From: Lachnospiraceae bacterium
GTDB taxonomy: Bacteria > Bacillota > Clostridia > Lachnospirales > Lachnospiraceae
Assembly: GCA_910575105.1 (NCBI GenBank)
Contig: CAJTDK010000002.1
Location: 147,988 to 211,987, forward strand
Direction: 5' to 3'
DNA length: 64,000 nucleotides
Position 1 is the stretch's first letter; each line of letters begins with the position of its first letter. The position numbers and the translations under genes were made by a program. Below the pieces are notes generated by a model. That model was not told the DNA's origin and searched no databases. It saw only the letters and a program-made list of their open reading frames with translations. Positions 15,916-24,317 of this stretch are shown here, one piece after another.

Positions 15916-17898
15916 ATGGATGTTTTATTGAAGCTAGTTCCGATATTTGGAATGATTGCACTTTGGTTTGCGGCGATGCTCGCATCAAAGGTTGGCAGGC
16001 AGTCTCCAGGGACGGACAGGATGAAGGAGATCGCCGGATCTATCAGCGATGGGGCGAAGGCGTTTCTGACGGCGGAGTATAAGATCTTAATCTTTTTCGT
16101 GGCGGTTCTTTTTGTGCTGATCGGAGTCGGCATAGGCAACTGGATCACGGCGGTATGCTTTGTCGTCGGAGCGCTGTTTTCTACGCTGGCGGGGTATTTT
16201 GGCATGACCGTAGCGACGAAGGCAAATGTGCGGACGGCTAATGCGGCGAAGGAGAGCGGCATGAACAAGGCGCTGTCCATCGCATTTTCCGGCGGGGCAG
16301 TAATGGGGATGTGTGTGGCCGGCCTGGGCGTGCTCGGTGTGAGCGCGATCTACATCTTCACGGGGAATGCGGACATTCTGTTCGGCTTCAGCCTGGGGGC
16401 GTCTTCGATTGCGCTGTTTGCCCGTGTGGGCGGCGGTATCTACACGAAGGCGGCGGACGTGGGCGCTGACCTGGTAGGAAAGGTCGAGGCCGGCATCCCG
16501 GAGGATGATCCGAGGAATCCGGCGGTTATCGCTGACAATGTTGGGGACAATGTTGGCGACGTGGCAGGAATGGGCGCTGACCTTTTCGAGTCCTATGTGG
16601 GAGCGCTGATCTCGGCGCTGACTTTGGGGCTGGTGTATTTTGAAGGGGCAGGGGCGGCATTTCCGCTTGTGATTGCGGGAATCGGGCTGATCGCGTCTAT
16701 TCTTGGGACATTTTTCGTGCGGGGAGATGAAAAGGCGAATCCCCACAAGGCGTTAAAGACAGGCTCCTATGCGGCAAGCGTGCTGGTGCTGATCGCCGCA
16801 TTTGTCTTAAGCAATCTGTTCTTTGGGAATTTTAATGGGGCAATCGCAATTGTAGCAGGACTTGTGGTAGGTATACTGATCGGGATCATCACGGAGGTCT
16901 ATACGTCCGGAGATTATGGCTCGGTAAAAGAGATTGCGGCTCAGTCAGAGACGGGGGCGGCGACCACGACCATAAGCGGTATCGCGGTTGGCATGCGCTC
17001 GACGGCGGCGCCGATTTTGCTGATCTGTGTAGGTATCTTTGCGGCATATAATTTCTGCGGGCTTTATGGTATTGCGCTGGCGGCAGTGGGGATGCTGTCA
17101 ACGACGGCGATTACAGTTGCAGTAGATGCTTACGGGCCGATCGCGGATAATGCGGGCGGTATCGCGGAGATGTCAGGGCTTGATTCCAAGGTGAGAAATA
17201 TTACCGACAAGCTTGACGCGGTGGGCAATACGACTGCGGCTATGGGAAAGGGATTTGCCATTGGTTCTGCTGCGCTTACGGCGCTGTCGCTGTTCGTGAC
17301 CTATGCGGAGTCCGTGAAGCTGGATACGATTGATATTCTGGATTACCGTGTGATCATCGGTCTGTTTGTGGGAGGCATGCTGCCTTTCTTATTCTCGGCG
17401 ATGACTATGTCTTCTGTGTCTAAGGCGGCGTACCAGATGATTGAGGAGGTAAGAAGGCAGTTCAGGACGATTCCGGGCATCCTTGAGGGAACAGGAAAGC
17501 CGGATTATAAATCCTGCGTAGCCATCTCTACTACGGCGGCGCTGAAGGAAATGCTCGTGCCAGGGATCATGGCAGTGGCGGCGCCGCTGGCCGTGGGAAT
17601 ATTGTTAGGGCCTGCGTCTCTTGGAGGACTTCTGGCGGGTTCTCTCGTGACCGGGGTTATGGTGGCGATCTTTATGTCCAATGCCGGAGGAGCATGGGAT
17701 AACGCGAAGAAATATATCGAGGACGGCAATCACGGCGGGAAGGGAAGCGAGGCGCACAAGGCAGCCGTTGTAGGCGATACGGTAGGCGATCCTTTTAAAG
17801 ATACCTCAGGACCGTCGATCAATATTCTGATCAAGCTGATGACGATCGTATCACTGGTATTCGCTCCGCTGTTTTTATCCATCGGCGGATTGCTGTAA
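15916..17898 (+). CDS. hppA: membrane-bound ion-pumping pyrophosphatase, K+-dependent type
   Basis: A 660-residue integral membrane protein with about 16 hydrophobic segments. It hydrolyses pyrophosphate and uses the energy to pump H+ or Na+. Substrate-binding motifs are present: [42 protein letters not shown] and [15 protein letters not shown]. The GNTTAA segment has Ala where K+-independent enzymes have Lys (GNTTKA), so this is the K+-dependent class; whether it moves H+, Na+ or both cannot be read from this alone. The start is ATG 15916, 8 bases after GGGAGG. Confidence 0.93.
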   Translation: MDVLLKLVPIFGMIALWFAAMLASKVGRQSPGTDRMKEIAGSISDGAKAFLTAEYKILIFFVAVLFVLIGVGIGNWITAVCFVVGALFSTLAGYFGMTVATKANVRTANAAKESGMNKALSIAFSGGAVMGMCVAGLGVLGVSAIYIFTGNADILFGFSLGASSIALFARVGGGIYTKAADVGADLVGKVEAGIPEDDPRNPAVIADNVGDNVGDVAGMGADLFESYVGALISALTLGLVYFEGAGAAFPLVIAGIGLIASILGTFFVRGDEKANPHKALKTGSYAASVLVLIAAFVLSNLFFGNFNGAIAIVAGLVVGILIGIITEVYTSGDYGSVKEIAAQSETGAATTTISGIAVGMRSTAAPILLICVGIFAAYNFCGLYGIALAAVGMLSTTAITVAVDAYGPIADNAGGIAEMSGLDSKVRNITDKLDAVGNTTAAMGKGFAIGSAALTALSLFVTYAESVKLDTIDILDYRVIIGLFVGGMLPFLFSAMTMSSVSKAAYQMIEEVRRQFRTIPGILEGTGKPDYKSCVAISTTAALKEMLVPGIMAVAAPLAVGILLGPASLGGLLAGSLVTGVMVAIFMSNAGGAWDNAKKYIEDGNHGGKGSEAHKAAVVGDTVGDPFKDTSGPSINILIKLMTIVSLVFAPLFLSIGGLL

Positions 17899-18011
17899 GA
17901 TGGCAGGAAACAGGGCGGATGCCTTATGGGTGTGCTGGCTGTGGTCTGCCGGGAAGGGCCGGCGATGATGGCGTGAGGCATTTGATAATTTGATAAATTT
18001 AATGAGGCTTA

Positions 18012-18060
18012 TAGCCGCCGGTTCATGTGCTGATGTACCAGCCGTGAAGCGGCGGTTTTT
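18012..18060 (+). terminator. terminator after hppA
   Basis: AGCCGCCGGTTCATG pairs with CGTGAAGCGGCGG and is followed by TTTTT. The T-run touches the stop codon of the convergent sirtuin gene. Confidence 0.75.
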
Positions 18061-18971
18061 CAATCCCTTGCTTTACAGCACAGCTGACCAAGCACATCCC
18101 CTATATCCCCATTAACACATATGGACTGTTTTTCAATCTCCCGCGGGCAAACCGCCTCCCCATCATTAATACAGACATATACCGCATTCGGATTCGCCGC
18201 CGTCATCTGCCAGAAAGGATACTTGATGATCCCCGGGGTATTCATTCCGACCCCCAATTCTAAGAAAAGTACCTTCTGCTCCCGGTGCGTGTTCAGAAAC
18301 TTTTCATAGCGTCCGGCGGCTCTGTGCCAGCCTTCGTCTTCCACGAACGTATTGTCCGCCCGGAGATTCATGCTCATAGGCTTGCGGCATCTCGGGCAAT
18401 AGGGGACAAGCTCTGTGGGTATCACCATCAAAGGACGGCTACCCTGCGGCAAGGTAAGCGCGCCGTCAGCATTGATGACATACCCTTGTGCTTCGGCCAT
18501 TTTACGGATGGAGCTTTCATTATCATAAGTATGATGATGGCACGGCTCTGCGCACTGGAACAATCCGTAGTCCCCCTGCGTGTAAAACAGCCGCCCGCTG
18601 TCGAACCCTGCTTTCTGAAAACAGTGGTCTACATTGGTGGTAAGCACAAAATAATCTTTGTCTTTGATCAGCTTATACAATTTCTGATAGACTGGTTTTG
18701 GCGGAAGACTGCAGCGGTTGATGAAAATGTACCGGCTCCAGTAGGCCCAGCGCTCCTCCAGGGATCCAAAGGGGTAAAAGCCCCCGGAATACATATCCCG
18801 GAATCCATATTTATCAGCAAAATCCTGAAAATATCTCAGGAACCGTTCTCCCGTATAGATATAACCGGCGGAGGCCGAAAGTCCGGCTCCGCCCCCGATT
18901 ATGACTGCGTCCGCCTGGCCGAGGGCAAGCCGCAGCGTTTCTAATTTCTGATCAATATTTGTCATATTCAT
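18060..18971 (-). CDS. Sir2-family NAD-dependent enzyme resembling macrodomain-linked (class M) sirtuins
   Basis: A 303-residue protein. NAD-binding GGAGLSASAG, then TTNVDHCFQKAGFD, then YTQGDYGLFQC and a Cys zinc site (CAEPCHH ... YCPRC). In ordinary sirtuins the catalytic His sits in an HG motif; here it is QG, as in the SirTM proteins that ADP-ribosylate lipoyl-carrier GcvH-like proteins in oxidative-stress responses. The partner genes of that system (macrodomain, GcvH-L, lipoate ligase) are not in this window. GGGAGG precedes the ATG. It lies 94 bases downstream of an Rrf2 regulator on the same strand and may be co-transcribed. Confidence 0.8.
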   Translation of the reverse strand: MNMTNIDQKLETLRLALGQADAVIIGGGAGLSASAGYIYTGERFLRYFQDFADKYGFRDMYSGGFYPFGSLEERWAYWSRYIFINRCSLPPKPVYQKLYKLIKDKDYFVLTTNVDHCFQKAGFDSGRLFYTQGDYGLFQCAEPCHHHTYDNESSIRKMAEAQGYVINADGALTLPQGSRPLMVIPTELVPYCPRCRKPMSMNLRADNTFVEDEGWHRAAGRYEKFLNTHREQKVLFLELGVGMNTPGIIKYPFWQMTAANPNAVYVCINDGEAVCPREIEKQSICVNGDIGDVLGQLCCKARD

Positions 18972-19065
18972 CTAAACCTCCCCTGCGATTATCCTTATGC
19001 AAAGCAGACGGAGCTTACCGTATAGTTACGCTTGCCGTCATAGGGATATCACTTATGTGCAGAAA

Positions 19066-19494
19066 CTATAAATATTTTTCGGTATCTTTTTTTAGATCCT
19101 CCAATGTAATGGCGGTCAGCTCTTTCTCCATGGCATGCTGGATACGGATCAGTTTGCTGTCCAGGATATGATGGATATTTCTTCCTACCGGGCAATCCGC
19201 GTTCGGATTCTCGTGGAAATGGAACAGCTTCCCATCCTCTACGCACTCGACGGCATGATAGATGTCCAGGAATGATATGGCGCCTAAGGGCTTTGCCACG
19301 GTGCTGCCTCCGGTTCCCCGGGCTACATTTATCAGTCCGGCATTTTTTAACTGACCCAGGATATTTCTGATGATGACCGGATTGACATTGGTGCTTCCTG
19401 CCAGGAAATCACTGGTGATCTTGTGTTCCCTGCCGAAGGTGTCTATGCAGGCAAAGATGTGGATTGCCAGTGTAAAACGGCTTGAAATCTGCAT
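19066..19494 (-). CDS. Rrf2-family transcriptional regulator
   Basis: A 142-residue winged-helix regulator: SSRFTLAIHIFACI at the start, SDFLAGSTNVNPVIIRNILGQLKNAGLI as the recognition region and RGTGGSTVAKP in the wing. It has only one Cys in the sensor segment (NADCPVG), so it lacks the three-Cys Fe-S site of IscR/NsrR and is closer to the YwnA type. AGGAGG precedes the ATG. Placed upstream of the sirtuin gene and divergent from the dehydratase gene, it may control either. Confidence 0.85.
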   Translation of the reverse strand: MQISSRFTLAIHIFACIDTFGREHKITSDFLAGSTNVNPVIIRNILGQLKNAGLINVARGTGGSTVAKPLGAISFLDIYHAVECVEDGKLFHFHENPNADCPVGRNIHHILDSKLIRIQHAMEKELTAITLEDLKKDTEKYL

Positions 19495-19635
19495 GGCGTA
19501 ATCCTCCTCGTATGATAGCGTAGTGTTTGCCGTCCCTTTAGCGGTTATGGAGGACGGTAATCGGGATATGGGTTAAGTTTACCTGGGATACGCTGTAATG
19601 TCAATGGTTACATGCCGTGCCCGTCATGTAAAAAA

Positions 19636-19659
19636 ATAAATAAAAACAGGTTTATTTAT
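19636..19659. promoter_or_regulatory. inverted repeat between the Rrf2 and dehydratase genes
   Basis: ATAAATAAA (19636-19644) and TTTATTTAT (19651-19659) flank a 6-base spacer in the 247-base divergent intergenic region. It could be a regulator site; the sequence is low-complexity, so chance is possible. Confidence 0.3.
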
Positions 19660-19741
19660 CTATAAGTTTCCTTTATCATTAACATATGAGATAAGTAATT
19701 GTCGAGACAAGAAGTGAACAGTACGAATAAGGAGGAAAGCT

Positions 19742-21400
19742 ATGGGTACAGAATTTTGGAATGGGGCGCAGGCGGCCCACAGGCGTGTGATGATGAAGGC
19801 GGCCGGATATTCAGACGAGGATATCAGGAAAAAGCCGCATATCGGCGTGCCGAATTCTTATATGGCAGGTTCGCCGGGCTCAGCGCATCTGCGCCAGATC
19901 GCCGAGGCGGTAAAGGAAGGGATCTGGGCCGCGGGCGGGGTCCCGGTGGAGTTTGGGATTCCGGCCACATGCGGGAATGTGGCGAATGGAGCGGAAGAGT
20001 TAAAATATGAGCAGGTAGGCAGGGACATCGTTGCCATGTCTGTAGAATTTGTCACAAGAGTGCATAATTTTGACGGACTGGTGATGGTCGCCACATGCGA
20101 CAATATCATCGCCGGGTGCTATCTGGCGGCTATGCGGCTTGACATCCCGTCCATGGTGGTGACAGGCGGTTCCATGCAGCCGGGGCAGTACTGCGGAAAG
20201 ACCGTTGTGGAGGCAGACCTGGATGCGGCCCGCTTTTCCGGCATGGCAGAGGAGGAGCTGTCCGGTCTGGAGGACAGTGTGTGCCCGTCTTTTGGCGCCT
20301 GCCCGTCTATGGGAACGGCCAACACTATGCAGATGCTGGGCGAGGTTCTGAACCTGGTGCTCCCAGGTACATCCACTATTCCGGCATCTGACAATAATAA
20401 GCTCAGAAAGGCGAGAGAGGCCGGAGCCTTTGCGGTAGAGCTTGTAAGAGCAGGAAGGAAGCCGTCCAAGCTGATCACAAAGGAAGTGCTGATGAATGCC
20501 ATTATGTTCGATATGGCTGTGGCAGGCTCTACCAATGCGGTGCTGCATCTGCAGTCTTACGCCTACGAGCTGGGAATCCCCATGACATTGGCGGATTTTG
20601 AAACATACGCCGGACAGATCCCGTGTATCAATGCGGTAGTCCCGAGCGGCCCATACACGGTGGTGGATTTCCATTATGCGGGAGGCGTCATGAATGTGAT
20701 GAAACAGTTGGAGAGCCGGCTTTTTACGGATGTGCCGGGGATGTACGGGGCGGCCTGGAAGGAGATGCTTGCAAAGGTGGTCCCGCAGGAGAACAAGGTT
20801 ATCCATTCGCTGGAAAATCCGCTGTTTAGCGAGCCGGGTCTTAAGATCTTAAGGGGGAATCTGTCCCCGAACGGCGCCATCGTGCGCCCCACGGCGGTTT
20901 ATGAGGAAGTCAGGTATATGAAGGGGAAGGCGAAGGTATATGACGGAGACCGGGCGGCCTTTGACGCGATCTGGGCCGGGGATATCGTTCCGGGAGATAT
21001 CATCGTTATCCGCTATGAAGGATGTAAGGGCGCGCCGGGCATGAAGGAGCTGATGCTCAGTATCGACGCGCTGATCGGAAAAGGACTGCATAAAAGCGTG
21101 GGCCTGATCTCCGATGCGAGATTTTCTGGATTTAACTTTGGCGCCATCGTCGGGCATGTGTCGCCGGAAGCATATGACGGAGGCCTGATTGCTCTTGTGG
21201 AAAACGGTGACGAGATCGTGATGGATATTAACGGCGGTGAACTCACCCTTCTGGTATCGGAAGAAGAGATCGCCAGAAGGAGAAAAGCCTGGGTCCGCCC
21301 GCCGCTTAAGGAGGCGAAGGGGTGCCTCAACATCTACGCAAGGATGTGCCGCCCGGCGGAAGAGGGCGGTGCGATGCAGCCCTGGGAGCTGGATGCATAA
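19742..21400 (+). CDS. IlvD/Edd-family dehydratase
   Basis: A 552-residue iron-sulfur dehydratase of the dihydroxy-acid / sugar-acid dehydratase family. Family features: GVPNSY, CGN (ATCGNV), GACPSMGTANTM with a cluster Cys (about residue 187), AGSTNAVLHL, EGCKGAPGM and SDARFSG. The motif that in true dihydroxy-acid dehydratase reads CDK is C119-D-N121 here, and the cluster loop is ACPSMGTAN instead of CGGMYTAN. This argues for a sugar-acid or other hydroxy-acid substrate rather than the valine/isoleucine step. GGAGG lies 6-7 bases before the ATG. It is followed by an ornithine cyclodeaminase-like gene 79 bases later. Confidence 0.8.
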   Translation: MGTEFWNGAQAAHRRVMMKAAGYSDEDIRKKPHIGVPNSYMAGSPGSAHLRQIAEAVKEGIWAAGGVPVEFGIPATCGNVANGAEELKYEQVGRDIVAMSVEFVTRVHNFDGLVMVATCDNIIAGCYLAAMRLDIPSMVVTGGSMQPGQYCGKTVVEADLDAARFSGMAEEELSGLEDSVCPSFGACPSMGTANTMQMLGEVLNLVLPGTSTIPASDNNKLRKAREAGAFAVELVRAGRKPSKLITKEVLMNAIMFDMAVAGSTNAVLHLQSYAYELGIPMTLADFETYAGQIPCINAVVPSGPYTVVDFHYAGGVMNVMKQLESRLFTDVPGMYGAAWKEMLAKVVPQENKVIHSLENPLFSEPGLKILRGNLSPNGAIVRPTAVYEEVRYMKGKAKVYDGDRAAFDAIWAGDIVPGDIIVIRYEGCKGAPGMKELMLSIDALIGKGLHKSVGLISDARFSGFNFGAIVGHVSPEAYDGGLIALVENGDEIVMDINGGELTLLVSEEEIARRRKAWVRPPLKEAKGCLNIYARMCRPAEEGGAMQPWELDA

Positions 21401-21479
21401 GGGTATTGCTTTGTATGCAGCTTTGCTTTATGATTACTACAGAATAGAAGAATGCAGAAGAAGAACGAGGAGGAACAAG

Positions 21480-22466
21480 ATGTTACTTTTGTCAAGAGAG
21501 GATATTAAACAGGTATTTTCAATTCAAGATGCAGTTGAGGCGGATAAACAGGCGTTTGCCCTTGTGACAGCGGGGAAATGTGAAGTGCCTCTGCGCACGA
21601 AGATCCAGGCGCCGGAGTATGACGGGTGCTTTTTATTCATGCCGGCATATGCAAAGGAGATGGAGGCAGCGTCGCTAAAGACCGTGAATATCTTTCCGCG
21701 CAATATGGATAAGGGACTGCCCACATCGCCGGCGCAGGTGCTTTTGATCGACGGGAAGACGGGAATCGTGACGGCAATCCTGGACGGGACTTACGTGACA
21801 CAGATCCGCACGGGGGCGTCTTCCGGTGCAGCATTTGACCTGCTGGCGAAGAAGGACTGCCGGATCGGTGCCCTGATCGGAACCGGAGGACAGGCCGCAG
21901 CGCAGTTAGAGGCTATGATCGCGGTAAGGAAGCTGGAGGAAGTGCGCGTATATAGCCGGAATCATGAGCGGACGGTGAGATTTGCCGGGCAGATGAATGA
22001 AGAGCTTAAGTCCTACGGGACGAAGATCACAGCAGCAGAATCTTCGGATGCGGCGATTGACGACGCGGATCTTATTGTCACTGTCACGACATCGTCCAGC
22101 CCGGTATTTGACGGGACAAAGGTGAAAAAGGGATGTACGGTAAGCTGTGTAGGCGCGTACCAGCACCATATGCAGGAGATGGATCCGGCGATTCTTGCGA
22201 GGGCGTCAAAGATCTATTTCGACTCTAAGGACGCGGTGCTTTCCGAATCCGGCGATATCCTGATTCCGCTTGAGGAGGGCATCATCACCGAGGATGACTT
22301 TACGGGGGATATCGGGGCGGTCATCAATGGAGGACTTACCGGCAGGGAAAATGATGATGAAATCATCGTGTACGAGACGGTCGGCATAGGCATTCAGGAT
22401 CTGGTAACGGCAAAGGCTATATATGAAAAGGCGGTTGAAGCCGGTGTAGGTACACAGTGGGGATAA
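21480..22466 (+). CDS. ornithine cyclodeaminase / mu-crystallin family protein
   Basis: A 328-residue NAD(P)-dependent enzyme: LLSREDIKQVF start, a KTVNIFP segment, TGASSGAA, the Rossmann loop ALIGTGGQAAAQ and GDIGAVINGG. The family includes ornithine cyclodeaminase, alanine dehydrogenase and cyclic-imine reductases; the substrate is not clear. The start is ATG 21480, 8 bases after GAGGAGG. The frame stays open upstream into the dehydratase gene but without a start site. The pairing with the dehydratase suggests a shared pathway for an amino or hydroxy acid. Confidence 0.85.
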   Translation: MLLLSREDIKQVFSIQDAVEADKQAFALVTAGKCEVPLRTKIQAPEYDGCFLFMPAYAKEMEAASLKTVNIFPRNMDKGLPTSPAQVLLIDGKTGIVTAILDGTYVTQIRTGASSGAAFDLLAKKDCRIGALIGTGGQAAAQLEAMIAVRKLEEVRVYSRNHERTVRFAGQMNEELKSYGTKITAAESSDAAIDDADLIVTVTTSSSPVFDGTKVKKGCTVSCVGAYQHHMQEMDPAILARASKIYFDSKDAVLSESGDILIPLEEGIITEDDFTGDIGAVINGGLTGRENDDEIIVYETVGIGIQDLVTAKAIYEKAVEAGVGTQWG

Positions 22467-22479
22467 GGAAAGATAGGCG

Positions 22480-23379
22480 CTATTTCCGGTAAGCCTTCGG
22501 CAATTGTCCGAAGGCTTCTTTAAATGCTGACGCGAATCTGCTCTGGCTGTCGTAGCCTACCAGCCCCGAGATCTCTGCTATACTCAGATCGGTTTCACGA
22601 AGCAGCTTTGCCGCCTGTTCCATCCGGTGTTCCTTGATGTGGGCGGCGATAGAAGTTCCGTAGACAGATTTGAACATGGCTTTCAATGTAGTAGGATTCA
22701 TCAGGTACTGCTTCGACAGCGCCTCAATGGTAAAGCGCTGCTCCAAATGGGTGACGAGCAGTTCGTGAATATTGCGGATGGTCTCAATCTGCTCGGACTG
22801 GTATTCAGTAAGCTTGTTTTTTGCGCTGACTTTTAGACCGGCAAGGAGGAGCAAAAGTTCCAGAACCTTGATTCTTTGCCAAGGCAGCCCGAATTGCTCC
22901 GGCTGCCCGTAGAACGCAGTGAAGATGCGTTCCGTCTGTTCATCTCCGGCAAGAGAGGTAAAAGAGCTGTCCCGGCAGAACTTATCCCGCAGGAATTCTC
23001 CGGTAATTCCTGTCCCGGAGAGAATATCGGGCGGGTGGTTCGTAAGCATATCCAGGTCGGTAAAGATGATAAGGCCTTCATAGCTTCCCGCAGGCAGGGA
23101 GATGGCGGAGGAGACGCATGTATCCATGGTATGGAGGGAAAAATCTCCCGGCCCAAGGTAGAGCGCGCTTTTATTTCCCATGTTCCAGCCGATACGTCCC
23201 CTGCGGCAGTAATTGATCTGGAGGACATGGCCAAGATCCTCGTGAGCGGCCGGGAACGTATCGGTCTTCAAAGTGAGGAAGGCTAAGGCGATGCCGGGAT
23301 AGATTTCCGTTATCTCTATGCTGCTTTGCCTGGGCAGAGACAGAAAAGCTTTCCGGATGCTTTGCAATAAGTCTTTCAT
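22480..23379 (-). CDS. AraC-family transcriptional regulator
   Basis: A 299-residue protein with an N-terminal sensor domain and a C-terminal pair of helix-turn-helix motifs (LSKQYLMNPTTLKAMFKSVYG; GYDSQSRFASAFKEAFGQLP). The N-terminal part (GHVLQINYCRRGRIGWNMG) is typical of PchR-like regulators, which sense siderophores or metal-related ligands. AAGGAGC precedes the start. It ends 13 bases from the convergent cyclodeaminase gene and lies downstream of an ArsR gene on the same strand. Confidence 0.85.
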   Translation of the reverse strand: MKDLLQSIRKAFLSLPRQSSIEITEIYPGIALAFLTLKTDTFPAAHEDLGHVLQINYCRRGRIGWNMGNKSALYLGPGDFSLHTMDTCVSSAISLPAGSYEGLIIFTDLDMLTNHPPDILSGTGITGEFLRDKFCRDSSFTSLAGDEQTERIFTAFYGQPEQFGLPWQRIKVLELLLLLAGLKVSAKNKLTEYQSEQIETIRNIHELLVTHLEQRFTIEALSKQYLMNPTTLKAMFKSVYGTSIAAHIKEHRMEQAAKLLRETDLSIAEISGLVGYDSQSRFASAFKEAFGQLPKAYRK

Positions 23380-23412
23380 GGTTATCGATGCTCCTTACTT
23401 TCAGTGGATAAT

Positions 23413-23778
23413 TTACTTTGGACAGGTGATTTCCATAACCTGCTCGATCATCTGATGCAGAAGGCGGCTCTGAGGCGTATCCGCCGCCTGATAGTAGACC
23501 TCCTTTCCTTCCCGGCGGCTTGTGATCAGGCCGCTGTTTCGCAGGGGGCGCAGGTGGTGGGATACTGCCGGGCTTGACATATCCAGCATGGCCGCGATGT
23601 TGATGACACATTCCTCACAGTGGCACAGCATCCAGAAAATGCGTATTCTGGTAGTATCTCCGAGCTGCTTAAAGACCTCTGCGATCATCTGGAAATCAGT
23701 AACGCTGCTTAGCTGCTCCTGCAGGTTCGTCTTGTGTTCGTTTTCCCCGTGATCATGGGGCAGTTTCTTTTCTTTCAC
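23413..23778 (-). CDS. ArsR-family metal-sensing repressor
   Basis: A 121-residue winged-helix repressor: HTH region MLDMSSPAVSHHLRPLRNSGL and a Cys-rich CHCEECVIN helix that matches the metal site of CadC/SmtB-like proteins. The N-terminus HDHGENEH adds possible ligands. Start codon GTG, with GGAGG 7 bases upstream. It is divergent from an HMA protein and P1B ATPase, and the palindromes at 23903-23926 and 24269-24296 are its likely operators. Confidence 0.88.
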   Translation of the reverse strand: MKEKKLPHDHGENEHKTNLQEQLSSVTDFQMIAEVFKQLGDTTRIRIFWMLCHCEECVINIAAMLDMSSPAVSHHLRPLRNSGLITSRREGKEVYYQAADTPQSRLLHQMIEQVMEITCPK

Positions 23779-23864
23779 AGTGATTCCTCCGTTTTATGAT
23801 GTGATCGGAAATCGCCCGATCAGAAATGGTTTTCGCCCGTTTAGCAGGGAATGGCTTTCGGGCA

Positions 23865-23926
23865 TTGACTTCCTTTTCTTTCAGCATTATACTACAGGTA
23901 CGATGATTAAACAAGTGCTTAATCAT
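23865..23926 (+). promoter_or_regulatory. promoter and ArsR operator of metal locus 2
   Basis: TTGACT (23865-23870), 17 bases, TATACT (23888-23893). From about +4 lies the inverted repeat ATGATTAA-acaagtgc-TTAATCAT (23903-23926). Its inner sequence ATTAAnnAAnTGCTTAAT recurs at 24274-24291 before the ATPase gene. Bound repressor would block early transcription. Confidence 0.75.
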
Positions 23927-23958
23927 AAAATTATATAAAAAGAAAGGAGATTATTCTG

Positions 23959-24177
23959 ATGAAAAAGACTTACAAAATTGAGGTAGACTGCGCTAACTGC
24001 GCAAATCTGATGGAGGAGGCAGCGCGCAAGACAGCGGGGGTTGCCGCTGCTACGGTGAATTTTATGACACAGAAGATGATTGTGGAGTTCGAGAACGGTA
24101 AAGAGCCGGAGAAAGTCATGAAGGATGTGCAAAAAGCATGCAAGAAGGTGGAGCCGGATTGTGAGATCCAGCTTTGA
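23959..24177 (+). CDS. free-standing HMA-domain metal-binding protein
   Basis: A 72-residue single heavy-metal-associated domain with the metal site C-A-N-C in VDCANCANLMEE. Proteins of this type act as cytosolic metal carriers or as detached N-terminal domains of P1B ATPases. AAAGGAG lies 9 bases before the ATG. The ATPase that follows has no HMA domain of its own, so this is its probable partner. Confidence 0.9.
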   Translation: MKKTYKIEVDCANCANLMEEAARKTAGVAAATVNFMTQKMIVEFENGKEPEKVMKDVQKACKKVEPDCEIQL

Positions 24178-24268
24178 CAAAAGCCGCAAGGGAGATTGCA
24201 GAAAAAGCAGTATTACAGAAATTATGAGCGCTCTGGACGCAGAAGCAGAAGGAGCGCGGCTTTAACAC

Positions 24269-24296
24269 CAATAATTAAATAATTGCTTAATTGTTG
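24269..24296. promoter_or_regulatory. second ArsR-type operator in metal locus 2
   Basis: CAATAATTAA (24269-24278), 8-base spacer ATAATTGC, TTAATTGTTG (24287-24296). Shares ATTAAnnAAnTGCTTAAT with the operator at 23903-23926. It lies just upstream of the ATPase ribosome site. Confidence 0.7.
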
Positions 24297-24317
24297 AAGA
24301 TAGGAGGAATCAGGATA

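Noticed and set aside
21237-21479. Longer N-terminus for the cyclodeaminase-like protein
   Set aside because: The frame is open but overlaps the dehydratase gene and is strongly basic; the ATG at 21480 has a perfect ribosome site.
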